Under the pieces are notes generated by a model. That model worked only from the letters and a program-made list of their open reading frames with translations, made no database searches and was not told the origin of the DNA. Below, one piece after another: positions 47,901 through 55,678 of a stretch of DNA of 64,000 bases. The number at the start of each line of letters is the position of its first letter. The stretch's first letter is position 1. The DNA comes from Curtobacterium sp. UNCCL20 (GTDB lineage Bacteria > Actinomycetota > Actinomycetes > Actinomycetales > Microbacteriaceae), in the NCBI RefSeq assembly GCF_900101675.1, contig NZ_FNKG01000001.1, forward strand, positions 372,001 to 436,000. The letters run 5' to 3'. A program made the translations under genes and the position numbers.

Positions 47901-48395
47901 TCAGTGCCCGATCGTGATGCGGAACACCCGGACCCCGGCCGCTCGCAGCCCGGCGAGCCCGAGGCGCATCCGGAAGCTCCGGAACGGCCGCGCGTTCCCG
48001 GACGGCGCCGAGGCCTCGCCGATCTGGTGCAGCACCTCGGAGGTCAGCGTCCGTTCGAGCTTCGGCGCGAGCCGGGTCACACCGGAGACCGTCACGACGA
48101 TGCGGACGGCGTTCGGGGCGAGGAGCGGCGCGATCATCTCGGCCGCCTCGTGCGCCCGGTGGAACGCGGGGTCGTCTCCCGGTCGTCGGATGGCGATGAC
48201 GGCCAGTTCCGCGTGCCCGGTCTCCCCGGGGTCCGGCAGGTCGTCGACCCCCACGACCCGCATCCGCGCGACGTCGACGCCGGCTCGCACGGCGGAGGCG
48301 CGCATCACCGGCAGGAGGTCCTGCGTGCCGGCGAGCACGACCTCGGCCGTCCGCAGGTCGATGGGTTCGTGCCGCTCGCGTGGCGTTCGGGCCAT
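47901..48395 (-). CDS. Hypothetical protein
   Basis: The 164-residue protein starts MARTPRERHEPIDLRTAEVVLAG. Alternating strands and helices (VRIVVTVSGVTRLAPKLERTLTSEV) suggest a compact alpha/beta fold, with a basic C-terminus ending VFRITIGH. AAAGGA lies about 10 nt before the ATG. No known domain recognised; it converges with the antiporter gene. Confidence 0.6.
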   Translation of the reverse strand: MARTPRERHEPIDLRTAEVVLAGTQDLLPVMRASAVRAGVDVARMRVVGVDDLPDPGETGHAELAVIAIRRPGDDPAFHRAHEAAEMIAPLLAPNAVRIVVTVSGVTRLAPKLERTLTSEVLHQIGEASAPSGNARPFRSFRMRLGLAGLRAAGVRVFRITIGH

Positions 48396-48495
48396 GTCCA
48401 GGGTCCTTTCCGCTCGCTCACTGCGGACACTACCGAGGACGGCGTCTGCGTGAGCGGGGCGGGCCGGGTGGATCAGGACCCTCCCAGCAGCGGAG

Positions 48496-48511
48496 GTAAC
48501 GAGAAGATCAC
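48496..48511 (+). promoter_or_regulatory. MtrA/GlnR-like direct-repeat box upstream of the M23 peptidase
   Basis: GTAAC-N6-ATCAC is an 11-bp-period direct repeat as used by OmpR-family regulators of the MtrA/GlnR type. It lies about 50 bp before the peptidase start. MtrA is known to control M23 peptidases in Corynebacterium; its action here is inferred. Confidence 0.35.
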
Positions 48512-48559
48512 GGAGAACGCTGTACAAAGCAACAGAGTCGTGCAGAATGGTGGGCGGCC

Positions 48560-49582
48560 ATGACGACTGCACCCGAACCCGACCAGCACCCGGCGACCCC
48601 GGTGGTGCACCTGTCCCGTCGCGCCGCGCTCGAAGCGGAGCGCGCCGCGGCCCGGAAGCCCGCCCGACGCGACCGCCCGGCGAAGGCCGACCGCCCCGCG
48701 AGGGCCGACCGCCCGGCGAAGGCCGTCGTGGGCCGCGCGGCGAAGCCCGTCGCGGGCCGGACGGCAGCCGTCGCCCGCGCGACGACCGAACACGGCGTCC
48801 GGAACACCCCCGACGCCCGTGTCCAGCGCGTCGTCCGCCGCCCCGGTCCCCGCGCGACCAGCGCACTCGTGAGCAGCACGGCGATCGCACCCCGCGCCTC
48901 CAGGCCGCAGCGCGCCACGCGCATCACCCTGACCAGCGCGCTCGCCGCCCTCGCGATGTTCGCCGCCTCGGCGATGCCCGCGCACGCCAGTGCCGGCACC
49001 TCGATGGCCACCTCGACCCTCGCGCCCACCGTGCGCACGCAGGACTACGCCGTGACCCAGGCCATCTCGGCCAGCGGGCTCGACCGCGACGAGTTCACGG
49101 TCGGCGGCGGCACCGCCGGTGCACCCGGCACCGCGGTGTCCTACGGCGGCGACGTCCGGTCGCCGTTCCCCGGTCCCGTCCGGATGAGCTCGGGCTTCGG
49201 CTACCGCTCCGCTCCGTGCGGTGCGTGCTCGTCCCTCCACCAGGGCCTCGACTTCAACCCCGGCATGGGCGCCCCGATCGGTGCCGTCGCCGCGGGCACC
49301 GTCCGCGTCTCGGGCACGTACTTCTCGTACGGCACCGCGGTCATCATCGACCACGTGATCGACGGGCGTGAGGTCTCCACCCTCTACGGCCACATGATCC
49401 CGGGCTCGTCCCCGCTGAAGGTCGGCGACACCGTCGAGGCGGGTGAGTTCATCGGGAAGGTCGGTTCCTCCGGCGTCTCGACGGGAGCGCACCTGCACCT
49501 CGAGGTCCTGATGGACGGCGTCACCCCGATCGACCCCGAAGCCTGGCTCGTGGCGCGTATCGGCAGGTCCCTCACCGCCTGA
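48560..49582 (+). CDS. M23-family murein peptidase with long basic N-terminus
   Basis: The 340-residue zinc peptidase has H227-x3-D231 (HQGLD) and H311-L-H313 (HLHLEV), the M23 metal and catalytic residues, so it should cut peptidoglycan cross-links. It begins with about 115 Ala/Arg/Pro/Lys-rich residues, including RPAKADRPARADRPAKA, before one hydrophobic segment (about 122-144) ending AHASA. That segment may act as a signal or as a membrane anchor leaving a large basic cytoplasmic tail. Confidence 0.9.
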   Translation: MTTAPEPDQHPATPVVHLSRRAALEAERAAARKPARRDRPAKADRPARADRPAKAVVGRAAKPVAGRTAAVARATTEHGVRNTPDARVQRVVRRPGPRATSALVSSTAIAPRASRPQRATRITLTSALAALAMFAASAMPAHASAGTSMATSTLAPTVRTQDYAVTQAISASGLDRDEFTVGGGTAGAPGTAVSYGGDVRSPFPGPVRMSSGFGYRSAPCGACSSLHQGLDFNPGMGAPIGAVAAGTVRVSGTYFSYGTAVIIDHVIDGREVSTLYGHMIPGSSPLKVGDTVEAGEFIGKVGSSGVSTGAHLHLEVLMDGVTPIDPEAWLVARIGRSLTA

Positions 49583-49667
49583 TCCCAGCCAGCCTGTGCA
49601 GGATCACAGGCATGGACGATCACCACAGACCGCCCGCCCGCCGTCGATCCGCGGGGACTGCCCGCTG

Positions 49668-50927
49668 ATGGGCGCCGACACCTGGATCGCCTTCGGGCTC
49701 GTGGTCCTGTTCGTGCTCGTCGGTGGCGTGTTCGCCGCCGCCGAGATCGCCCTCGTCTCCCTGCGCGAATCCCAGCTGCAGCAGTTGGAACGCCGCGGCT
49801 CGCGGGGCATGCGGGTCGCCGAATTGGGACGTGACCCGAACCGCTTCCTCTCCGCCGTGCAGATCGGCGTGACCGTCGCCGGGTTCTTCTCCGCCGCGTA
49901 CGGGGCGTCGTCGATCGCGCCGGACGTCGCGCCGCTCTTCACCGGCCTCGGGCTCGACCAGGCTGCTGCGGAGACGGTGGCGCTCGTGTGCATGACCCTC
50001 GTCATCGCCTACCTCTCGCTGGTGTTCGGCGAGCTCGTCCCGAAGCGGCTCGCCCTGCAGCGCGCCGAGGGGTTCGCGATGGCCGTCGCACCGACGCTCG
50101 ACCGGTTCGCCACGGTGATGCGTCCGGCGATCTGGCTCCTCTCGAAGTCGACCGACGCCGTGGTGCGGTTGCTCGGCGGCGACCCGGACGCCCGCAGCGA
50201 GTCGATGAGCACCGAGGAACTCCGTGGGCTGGTCGACGAGCACGAGGCGATCGACCCGCAGGGACGCCGCATCGCCCGGAGCGCGCTCGACGCCGGCGAC
50301 CGGATCCTCCGCGAATCGATGCGCCCCTGGTACGACGTGTCGACGATCGACTCCTCCGCGACCATCGCCGAGGCGACCGAGCACGCCATCGACCAGGGCC
50401 ACACCCGGTACCTCGTCACCGACGGCTCCCGGGACCACGTCGACGGCTTCGTGCACCTGCGTGACCTGCTCCGCCCCGCCGACCCCACCGCGCCCATCAC
50501 GACCCTGGTCCGCCCGGTGCTCGCGCTGCCCGAGACGAAGTCCCTGTCCAGCGCGATCGCGGACATGCGCACCGAGGGGCACCAGATCGCGTTGGTCGTC
50601 GACGAGTACGGCGGGAGCGCGGGCATGGTGACGCTCGAGGCGCTCCTCGAGGACCTCGTCGGCCGCATCCGCGACGAGTACGACGAGCCCACGGCGGAGT
50701 CCGACGGGGTGGACGGTGCGACGGTGCTCGAGGACCTCGCGGCCGACGGCGGCCCGCTCCTGCCCGACGGCGACTACGAGACCGTGGGCGGCCTCGTGCA
50801 GGTGTTCCTCGACCGGGTCCCCGAGGTCGGGGACGTCGTGGACGCCGGGGGGCACCGACTGGAGGTGACCGCCATGGACGGTCACCGCGTGGCGCGCGTG
50901 CGGATCACGGCGGTCGTCACCGCGTAG
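49668..50927 (+). CDS. CNNM/hemolysin C-family transporter with CBS domains
   Basis: The 419-residue protein has the DUF21 membrane domain (four helices; FAAAEIALVSLRESQLQQLERRG and FGELVPKRLALQRAE), a CBS pair (MRPWYDVSTIDSS... and TTLVRPVLALPETKSLSSAIADM) and the C-terminal CorC/HlyC domain (DGDYETVGGLVQVFLDRVPEVGD). Members handle magnesium or cobalt efflux. The ATG at 49668 starts right before the first helix. Confidence 0.9.
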   Translation: MGADTWIAFGLVVLFVLVGGVFAAAEIALVSLRESQLQQLERRGSRGMRVAELGRDPNRFLSAVQIGVTVAGFFSAAYGASSIAPDVAPLFTGLGLDQAAAETVALVCMTLVIAYLSLVFGELVPKRLALQRAEGFAMAVAPTLDRFATVMRPAIWLLSKSTDAVVRLLGGDPDARSESMSTEELRGLVDEHEAIDPQGRRIARSALDAGDRILRESMRPWYDVSTIDSSATIAEATEHAIDQGHTRYLVTDGSRDHVDGFVHLRDLLRPADPTAPITTLVRPVLALPETKSLSSAIADMRTEGHQIALVVDEYGGSAGMVTLEALLEDLVGRIRDEYDEPTAESDGVDGATVLEDLAADGGPLLPDGDYETVGGLVQVFLDRVPEVGDVVDAGGHRLEVTAMDGHRVARVRITAVVTA

Positions 50928-51019
50928 CGGCCTGGAGGCCGCCCACCCGCGCACACCGCCCCGTGCCAGGTACTGGTGCCGGGTACAGCCAGTGCCTGCT
51001 TGGTACCGGTCACGCGACG

Positions 51020-51025
51020 TACCCT
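51020..51025 (+). promoter_or_regulatory. -10 box of the XRE regulator gene, leaderless
   Basis: TACCCT lies 6 nt before the ATG at 51032. Three GGTAC words upstream (50969, 50982, 51002), the first within CCAG-GTA-CTGG, may form autoregulatory sites. Confidence 0.5.
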
Positions 51026-51031
51026 CGTGGC

Positions 51032-51925
51032 ATGGGTATCGACGTGCGCAACGAGATCCGCGACTTCCTGTCCTCACGGCGGGCGCGGCTCACCCCCGAG
51101 CAGGTCGGCATGCCCTCGTTCGGTGGTGGGGTCCGGCGGGTCCCGGGGCTGCGTCGCCACGAGGTCGCCATGCTCGCGGGCGTCAGCGTCGACTACTACA
51201 CGCGGCTCGAACGGGGCTCGCTCAAGGGCGTCTCGGACAGCGTGCTCGAAGGGCTCGCCGGCGCGCTGCAGCTCGACGAGGACGAGCGCGTGCACCTGTG
51301 GGACCTCGCGCGGCTGGCGAACTCCGGCGTGAAGGTGATGCACCGCAACGTCCCGACGCGCGTCCGTCCCGGTGTGCAGCGGCTACTCGACTCCATCACC
51401 GGTGCGCCGGCGTGGGTGCGGAACGAGCGCGGGGACGTCGTCGCGACGAACGAGCTCGGGCACGCGCTCTACTCGCCGATGTTCGCCGGCCCCGGACGCC
51501 CGGTGAACACCGCGCGCTTCACGTTCCTCGACCCGGCTGCGAAGGAGTTCTTCCCGGACTGGGCGCAGACCGCCCGGGACTCGGTGGCGATCCTCCGAGC
51601 CGCTGCGGTGTCGAACCCGTGCGAGCCCGGCCTCGTGACGCTCGTCGGCGAGCTGTCGACCCGGAGCGAGGAGTTCCGCACCTGGTGGGCCGCGCACGAC
51701 GTCCGGATGCACCGCACCGGCAAGAAGCGGATCATGCACCCGATCGTCGGCGAGCTGCGGCTGGACTACGAGGCACTCGAGCTCGTGGCCGACCCGGGCC
51801 TCGTGATGTTCTCGTACTCGGCCGAACCGGGCAGCGAGTCCGAACGGTCCCTGGCCCTGCTCGGCTCGTGGGCGGCGACCGAGCGGGCCGAGCGCGACGT
51901 GTCCGTCCGCGAGTCCGTCGACTGA
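51032..51925 (+). CDS. XRE-family regulator with MmyB-like ligand-binding domain
   Basis: The 297-residue protein has an HTH_31 helix-turn-helix (VPGLRRHEVAMLAGVSVDYYTRLERGSLKGVSDSVLEGLAGAL) and the MmyB-like domain (VLDSIT-GAPAWVRNERGDVVATNELGHALYSPMF, NTARFTFLDPAAKEFFPDW). These act as repressors of a neighbouring redox enzyme gene and bind fatty-acid-like ligands. No obvious partner gene is adjacent here. Confidence 0.92.
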   Translation: MGIDVRNEIRDFLSSRRARLTPEQVGMPSFGGGVRRVPGLRRHEVAMLAGVSVDYYTRLERGSLKGVSDSVLEGLAGALQLDEDERVHLWDLARLANSGVKVMHRNVPTRVRPGVQRLLDSITGAPAWVRNERGDVVATNELGHALYSPMFAGPGRPVNTARFTFLDPAAKEFFPDWAQTARDSVAILRAAAVSNPCEPGLVTLVGELSTRSEEFRTWWAAHDVRMHRTGKKRIMHPIVGELRLDYEALELVADPGLVMFSYSAEPGSESERSLALLGSWAATERAERDVSVRESVD

Positions 51926-51968
51926 GGCCGATCGCGAGCAACCCCTGCCGGTGACCAGCGACCGTCCG

Positions 51969-51974
51969 TAGGCT
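51969..51974 (+). promoter_or_regulatory. -10 box of the methyltransferase gene, leaderless
   Basis: TAGGCT lies 6 nt before the GTG at 51981. Confidence 0.55.
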
Positions 51975-51980
51975 GGGACG

Positions 51981-52706
51981 GTGACCAGGGCGACGGGGGA
52001 GACCGGTGTTCCAGCCGACGAGGGGCCGGAGCACCGGAAGTACCGCCGCCCGGAACCGGTCTTCGCCCGCGCGATCGCGAAGGCCCTCGGCGACCCGCGC
52101 ACCGTGCTCGAGGTGCGACCCGCTCGGACGGCAGCGGCACCCCCCTCGTACGCGCCCGCGGATCGGCAGGTCACCACGGTGGCAGCGTCCGACGAGCCCC
52201 TGCCGTTCGCGGACGACTCGTTCGACGCAGCTCTCGCCGTCCTCGCCGTGCACGAGTGGAGTGACCTCGAGCACGGGCTGGCCGAGGTGCGACGGGTCAC
52301 CCGGGGCCCGATCGTGCTCCTCGCCCGCGACCCCGACCGCGTCGAACAGTTCTGGCTCGCCGAGTACGCCCCCGATCTCCTCGCTGCCGAGGCCCGACGC
52401 CACCCCGCGCTCGCCCGGATCCGCGACGCGCTCGGCCCCGACACGGTGACCTCCGCGCTGCCGATCCCGTTCACCTGCGTCGACGGCTTCACCGAGGCGT
52501 ACTACGCCCGACCGGAACGGCTCCTCGACGCCGGAGCCCGCCGCGCCGATCCGGTGTGGGACCTCGTCGACGAGATGACCGCCAGGCGCTCGGTCGCGGC
52601 GCTCCGGAACGCGATCGAGTCGGGGGAGTGGGACAGCCGGCACGGTGCGCTCCGCGTGCAGCCGTCGTACCCGGGCTCACTGGTGCTCGTCGTCGCTCCG
52701 ACGTAG
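51981..52706 (+). CDS. Class I SAM-dependent methyltransferase
   Basis: The 241-residue protein has a methyltransferase_11-like core (TVLEVRPART, then EPLPFADDSFDAALAVLAVHEWSDLEHGLAEVRRV). The usual Gly-rich SAM loop is degenerate (EVRPARTAAAPP in place of E/DxGxGxG), so activity is uncertain. Related actinobacterial proteins are annotated as methyltransferases. Substrate unknown. Confidence 0.75.
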   Translation: MTRATGETGVPADEGPEHRKYRRPEPVFARAIAKALGDPRTVLEVRPARTAAAPPSYAPADRQVTTVAASDEPLPFADDSFDAALAVLAVHEWSDLEHGLAEVRRVTRGPIVLLARDPDRVEQFWLAEYAPDLLAAEARRHPALARIRDALGPDTVTSALPIPFTCVDGFTEAYYARPERLLDAGARRADPVWDLVDEMTARRSVAALRNAIESGEWDSRHGALRVQPSYPGSLVLVVAPT

Positions 52707-52872
52707 GGTGGTCCGGTGATCTTCCAGGAGGTGGTCGGCGCTCCCCTCGCCGACATCAGGGCGTGATGCCCCCGGTCGTGCCGTTCGGCGCGGCCGCCGT
52801 CATCGAACCCTGAACCCCTGCCCGGTGCGGCGCGCGTCCGCGTGCCCCGGGTCCTCCCGAAAGTGATCCACC

Positions 52873-53355
52873 ATGCTGCCCATCAGCGAGAAGACCATCC
52901 GCACCACCTTCGTCAACGCCTCCCGGAAAGAGGTGGGTGACCTCACCCTCCCCGCCGGCTTCGACACGATCGACTGGGACGCGCTCGACTACCTCGGCTG
53001 GCGCGACCCGAAGATCGGACGGCGCGCGTACGCGGTCGTGCCGACGCTCGACGGGGAGCTCGTCGGCATCCTGTTCCGGCAGGCCGAGGCATCGTCGCGG
53101 TCCCGGGCGCAGTGCTCGTGGTGCCAGGACGTGAAGCTGCCGAACGACGTCGTGTTCTACAGCGCCAAGCGGTCCGGCAAGGCGGGGCGGAACGGCAACA
53201 CCGTCGGCACGCTCGTCTGCCAGGACTTCCAGTGCTCGCGGAACGTGCGGAAGCTGCCGCCGCCCGCGTACGAGGGCTACGACGTCGAGGCCGCCCGCCT
53301 GCGACGGATCGAGGACCTGCAGCTGCGTGCGGCGTCATTCGCCGCTGAGGTCTAG
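52873..53355 (+). CDS. FBP-domain (FusB/elongation factor G-binding-like) protein
   Basis: The 160-residue protein has an N-terminal helical part and a C-terminal treble-clef zinc finger (CSWC, then CQDFQC). This domain in FusB-type proteins binds elongation factor G; actinobacterial members are common and not proof of fusidic acid resistance. The ATG at 52873 starts MLPISEKTIRTTFVNASRKE. Confidence 0.82.
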   Translation: MLPISEKTIRTTFVNASRKEVGDLTLPAGFDTIDWDALDYLGWRDPKIGRRAYAVVPTLDGELVGILFRQAEASSRSRAQCSWCQDVKLPNDVVFYSAKRSGKAGRNGNTVGTLVCQDFQCSRNVRKLPPPAYEGYDVEAARLRRIEDLQLRAASFAAEV

Positions 53356-53391
53356 TCCCGGCAGGTCGCCGTCCCAGCGTGACCAGCTGAC

Positions 53392-53433
53392 GGCCTGAAG
53401 GCGCGGTGCGGGCCCGCCACGCGCCTCCAGGCC
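53392..53433. terminator. Palindrome, GGAGGCGCG family copy 4 (imperfect)
   Basis: A 42-bp dyad with outer arms GGCCTG/CAGGCC and core AGGCGCG/CGCGCCT with a few mismatches lies 36 bp after the FBP gene. Confidence 0.75.
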
Positions 53434-53440
53434 CACGGAC

Positions 53441-53509
53441 CCGGCCGTTCCCGGGCCACCGGCCCGGCCGTTCCCGGGCCACCGGCCCGGCCGTTTCAGG
53501 CCGACCGGC
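53441..53509. repeat. 23-bp tandem repeat, three copies
   Basis: Units beginning CCGGCCGTTCCCGGGCCACC start at 53441, 53464 and 53487; the third copy diverges. They lie between the family palindrome and the urate operon promoter. Confidence 0.85.
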
Positions 53510-53521
53510 CGCGTCGCGGGG

Positions 53522-53548
53522 GAAACCACCGCGAAACGCGGGTGAAAC
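53522..53548 (+). promoter_or_regulatory. Three GAAAC boxes at 11-bp period (GlnR-like) upstream of the uricase operon
   Basis: GAAAC occurs at 53522, 53533 and 53544. The same-face 11-bp spacing and the GAAAC half-site match the GlnR nitrogen regulator's direct-repeat sites. The last box ends 10 bp before the -10 hexamer, overlapping the -35 region, as for an activator. Confidence 0.55.
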
Positions 53549-53558
53549 GAGCGTTCCA

Positions 53559-53564
53559 TAGCGT
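53559..53564 (+). promoter_or_regulatory. -10 box of the urate operon, leaderless
   Basis: TAGCGT lies 6 nt before the ATG at 53571. Confidence 0.55.
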
Positions 53565-53570
53565 GGCGAC

Positions 53571-54368
53571 ATGGACCTCGGTGCGCTCGACCACGCGACC
53601 GCCACGGACGCCGCAGCCGTCGTGCGGCGCTGGGCCGACGTCGACCCGTGGGTCGACGAGCTCGTCGCCGCACGCCCCCACGGCTCCGTCCCGGCCCTCA
53701 TCGAGCGAGCCCGCGCGCTCGCCGTCGACTGGGGCGCGCGGGAACTCGACGCCGCGCTGGCGCAGCACCCGCGGATCGGTGACCGCGCCTCGGACGCGTC
53801 CTCGTCGAGGGAGCAGTCGGCGATGCGGACCGCTGCGGAGGACGTCACGGTCGCCATCGCCGAGGGCAACGCGGCGTACGAACGCCGGTTCGGCCGGGTG
53901 TTCCTGGTGCGGGCGGCCGGACGCACCCCCGACGAGCTCCTCGCCGAACTCGACCGCCGACTCGGGAACGACCCCGACACCGAGGTGACCGAGGCGGTCG
54001 CCGCGCTGCTCGACATCGCCGTGCACCGGATCCGCGCGACGTTCGGGGTCCCGCACCTCACGACGCACGTGCTCGACGCCACCGTCGGCGCTCCCGCAGC
54101 CGGGGTCGACCTCGTCCTCGGCACCGTCGACGGCGAGGTCCTCGCGACCGCCACCACCGACGCCGACGGCCGGGCCGCGCTCGGGCCGGACGTCCTGCCG
54201 CGGGGCGACCTCGTGCTCCGCTTCGAGACCGGCGCATACCACCGGAGCCGGGGCGTGCCGACGTTCCACCCCTTCGTGGTCGTGGCCTTCACCGTCAGCG
54301 GCACCGAGCACCTGCACGTGCCACTGCTGCTCAGCCCGTTCGCACACAGCACCTACCGAGGGAGTTGA
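53571..54368 (+). CDS. Fused OHCU decarboxylase / 5-hydroxyisourate hydrolase
   Basis: This 265-residue fusion performs the two steps after uricase: hydrolysis of 5-hydroxyisourate, then decarboxylation of OHCU to S-allantoin. Residues 1-158 are the decarboxylase, with the catalytic HPRIG at 66-70. Residues from about 160 on are the transthyretin-like hydrolase, starting LTTHVLDATVGAPAAGVDL and ending with the diagnostic YRGS. The uricase gene starts 4 nt after its stop. Confidence 0.93.
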   Translation: MDLGALDHATATDAAAVVRRWADVDPWVDELVAARPHGSVPALIERARALAVDWGARELDAALAQHPRIGDRASDASSSREQSAMRTAAEDVTVAIAEGNAAYERRFGRVFLVRAAGRTPDELLAELDRRLGNDPDTEVTEAVAALLDIAVHRIRATFGVPHLTTHVLDATVGAPAAGVDLVLGTVDGEVLATATTDADGRAALGPDVLPRGDLVLRFETGAYHRSRGVPTFHPFVVVAFTVSGTEHLHVPLLLSPFAHSTYRGS

Positions 54369-54371
54369 CCG

Positions 54372-55289
54372 ATGCCAGACGTCTCCGTCCACCTGGGACC
54401 GAACAAGTACGGCAAGGCCGAGAACCGTCTCGTGCGGGTCACCCGCCACGGCGCCCGGCACGAGATCGCCGACCTCACCGTGACCTCGCAGCTCATCGGC
54501 GAAGCGTTCGCCGGGTCCTTCACCGCCGGCGACAACTCCCGCATCGTCGCGACCGACACCCAGAAGAACACGGTGTTCGCGCTCGCGAAGGAGCACGGCA
54601 TCGGCGCTCCCGAGGACTTCCTCGCGCTGCTCGCCGACCACTTCACGGACGAGTTCGACTGGGTCGAGGGCGGGCTGTGGCAGGCGGAGGTGCACCCGTG
54701 GGAGCGCATCGAGGTCGACGGGCAGCCGCACGACCACTCCTTCCGGCGGACCGGGTCGGGCACACGCCTGGCGACCGTCCACGTCGAGGGTGGGGCTCGG
54801 CACGTCACCGGCGGCGTCAAGGACCTCGTCGTCCTGAAGTCGACCGGGTCCGAGTTCCACGGGTTCCCGCGCTCCCGGTTCACCACACTGCCCGAGACCA
54901 CCGACCGGATCATGGCGACCGAGGTCACGGCGCGGTGGCGGTACCTGCCCGACGCGGTGGCCGCCGGGATCGACTACGACGCCCTGTACGAGGACGTCGT
55001 GCGGGTGATGCTCGAGCAGTTCGCGACGGTGCACTCACTCGCGCTCCAGCAGACGCTGTGGGAGATGGGCCGGGTGGCGATCTCGCTGCGTCCGGAGCTC
55101 GCCGAGGTGCGGTTCGCGATGCCGAACAAGCACCACTTCGTCGTGGACCTGTCGCCGTTCGGCATGACGAACGAGAACGAGGTGTTCATCGCGGCCGATC
55201 GTCCGTACGGGCTCATCGAGGGGACCGTCGTGCGGGACGGGATCGTCGAGGCGCCCGAGGCGTGGGAGCACCTGCCCGCCTTCGTCTGA
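54372..55289 (+). CDS. pucL: Urate oxidase (cofactor-free uricase)
   Basis: The 305-residue enzyme oxidises urate with O2 to 5-hydroxyisourate. Catalytic elements are the N-terminal NKYGKAENRLVRV lysine, the threonine of TDTQKNTVF and the histidine of MPNKHHFVVDL. Both tandem T-fold halves are complete. It is coded directly behind the fusion that handles its product. Confidence 0.95.
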   Translation: MPDVSVHLGPNKYGKAENRLVRVTRHGARHEIADLTVTSQLIGEAFAGSFTAGDNSRIVATDTQKNTVFALAKEHGIGAPEDFLALLADHFTDEFDWVEGGLWQAEVHPWERIEVDGQPHDHSFRRTGSGTRLATVHVEGGARHVTGGVKDLVVLKSTGSEFHGFPRSRFTTLPETTDRIMATEVTARWRYLPDAVAAGIDYDALYEDVVRVMLEQFATVHSLALQQTLWEMGRVAISLRPELAEVRFAMPNKHHFVVDLSPFGMTNENEVFIAADRPYGLIEGTVVRDGIVEAPEAWEHLPAFV

Positions 55290-55678
55290 GCGCAGGGCCG
55301 GCGTCCGACGCACCCGCCGCCCAGTCGCACGGTGCGAGGTCTGCCACGTGGTGCGAGGTCGCGCACCCCGCCGCCCAGTCGCACGGTGCGAGGTCCGCCA
55401 CGTGGTGCGAGATCGCGCACCCCGTGCGGGGATACAGCACCGCACCAGGGACGCAACCTCGCACCGTGCAGAAGCGACCGGACCGTGGCCTGGAGGCCCG
55501 TGACGGCCTGGCACCGTGCCTCCAGGCCGCAGTCGGGGCACCCCGCACGGTGCGCGTCTCGTCGCCCCGCGCGATGTTGTGCACTCCGTGCGGGCCTCCA
55601 GGGCCGCAGGACGTCCGCAACCTCGCACCGTGCGAGCGCCGCCGCGCGGCCCCGCACGCCGCGCCGGCCGCGGCGCGC
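55290..55678. repeat. 389-bp gene-free spacer packed with GTGCGAGGT repeats and a family palindrome
   Basis: No gene is supported here. A 54-bp unit containing CGCACGGTGCGAGGTC is present twice in tandem (starting about 55321 and 55375). Inverted or partial copies (ACCTCGCACCGTGC) recur at about 55456 and 55619. A GGAGGC-family palindrome lies at 55487-55528. The uricase and permease genes converge on it. Confidence 0.85.
55487..55528. terminator. Palindrome, GGAGGC family copy 5
   Basis: GGCCTGGAGGC (55487-55497) pairs perfectly with GCCTCCAGGCC (55518-55528); the inner part pairs imperfectly. Confidence 0.75.

Noticed and set aside
52707..52872. Short possible frames (about 15-16 codons, e.g. 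from 52716) after the methyltransferase gene
   Set aside because: They are too short, have no recognisable ribosome site or motif, and end quickly. I see no supported gene in this gap.
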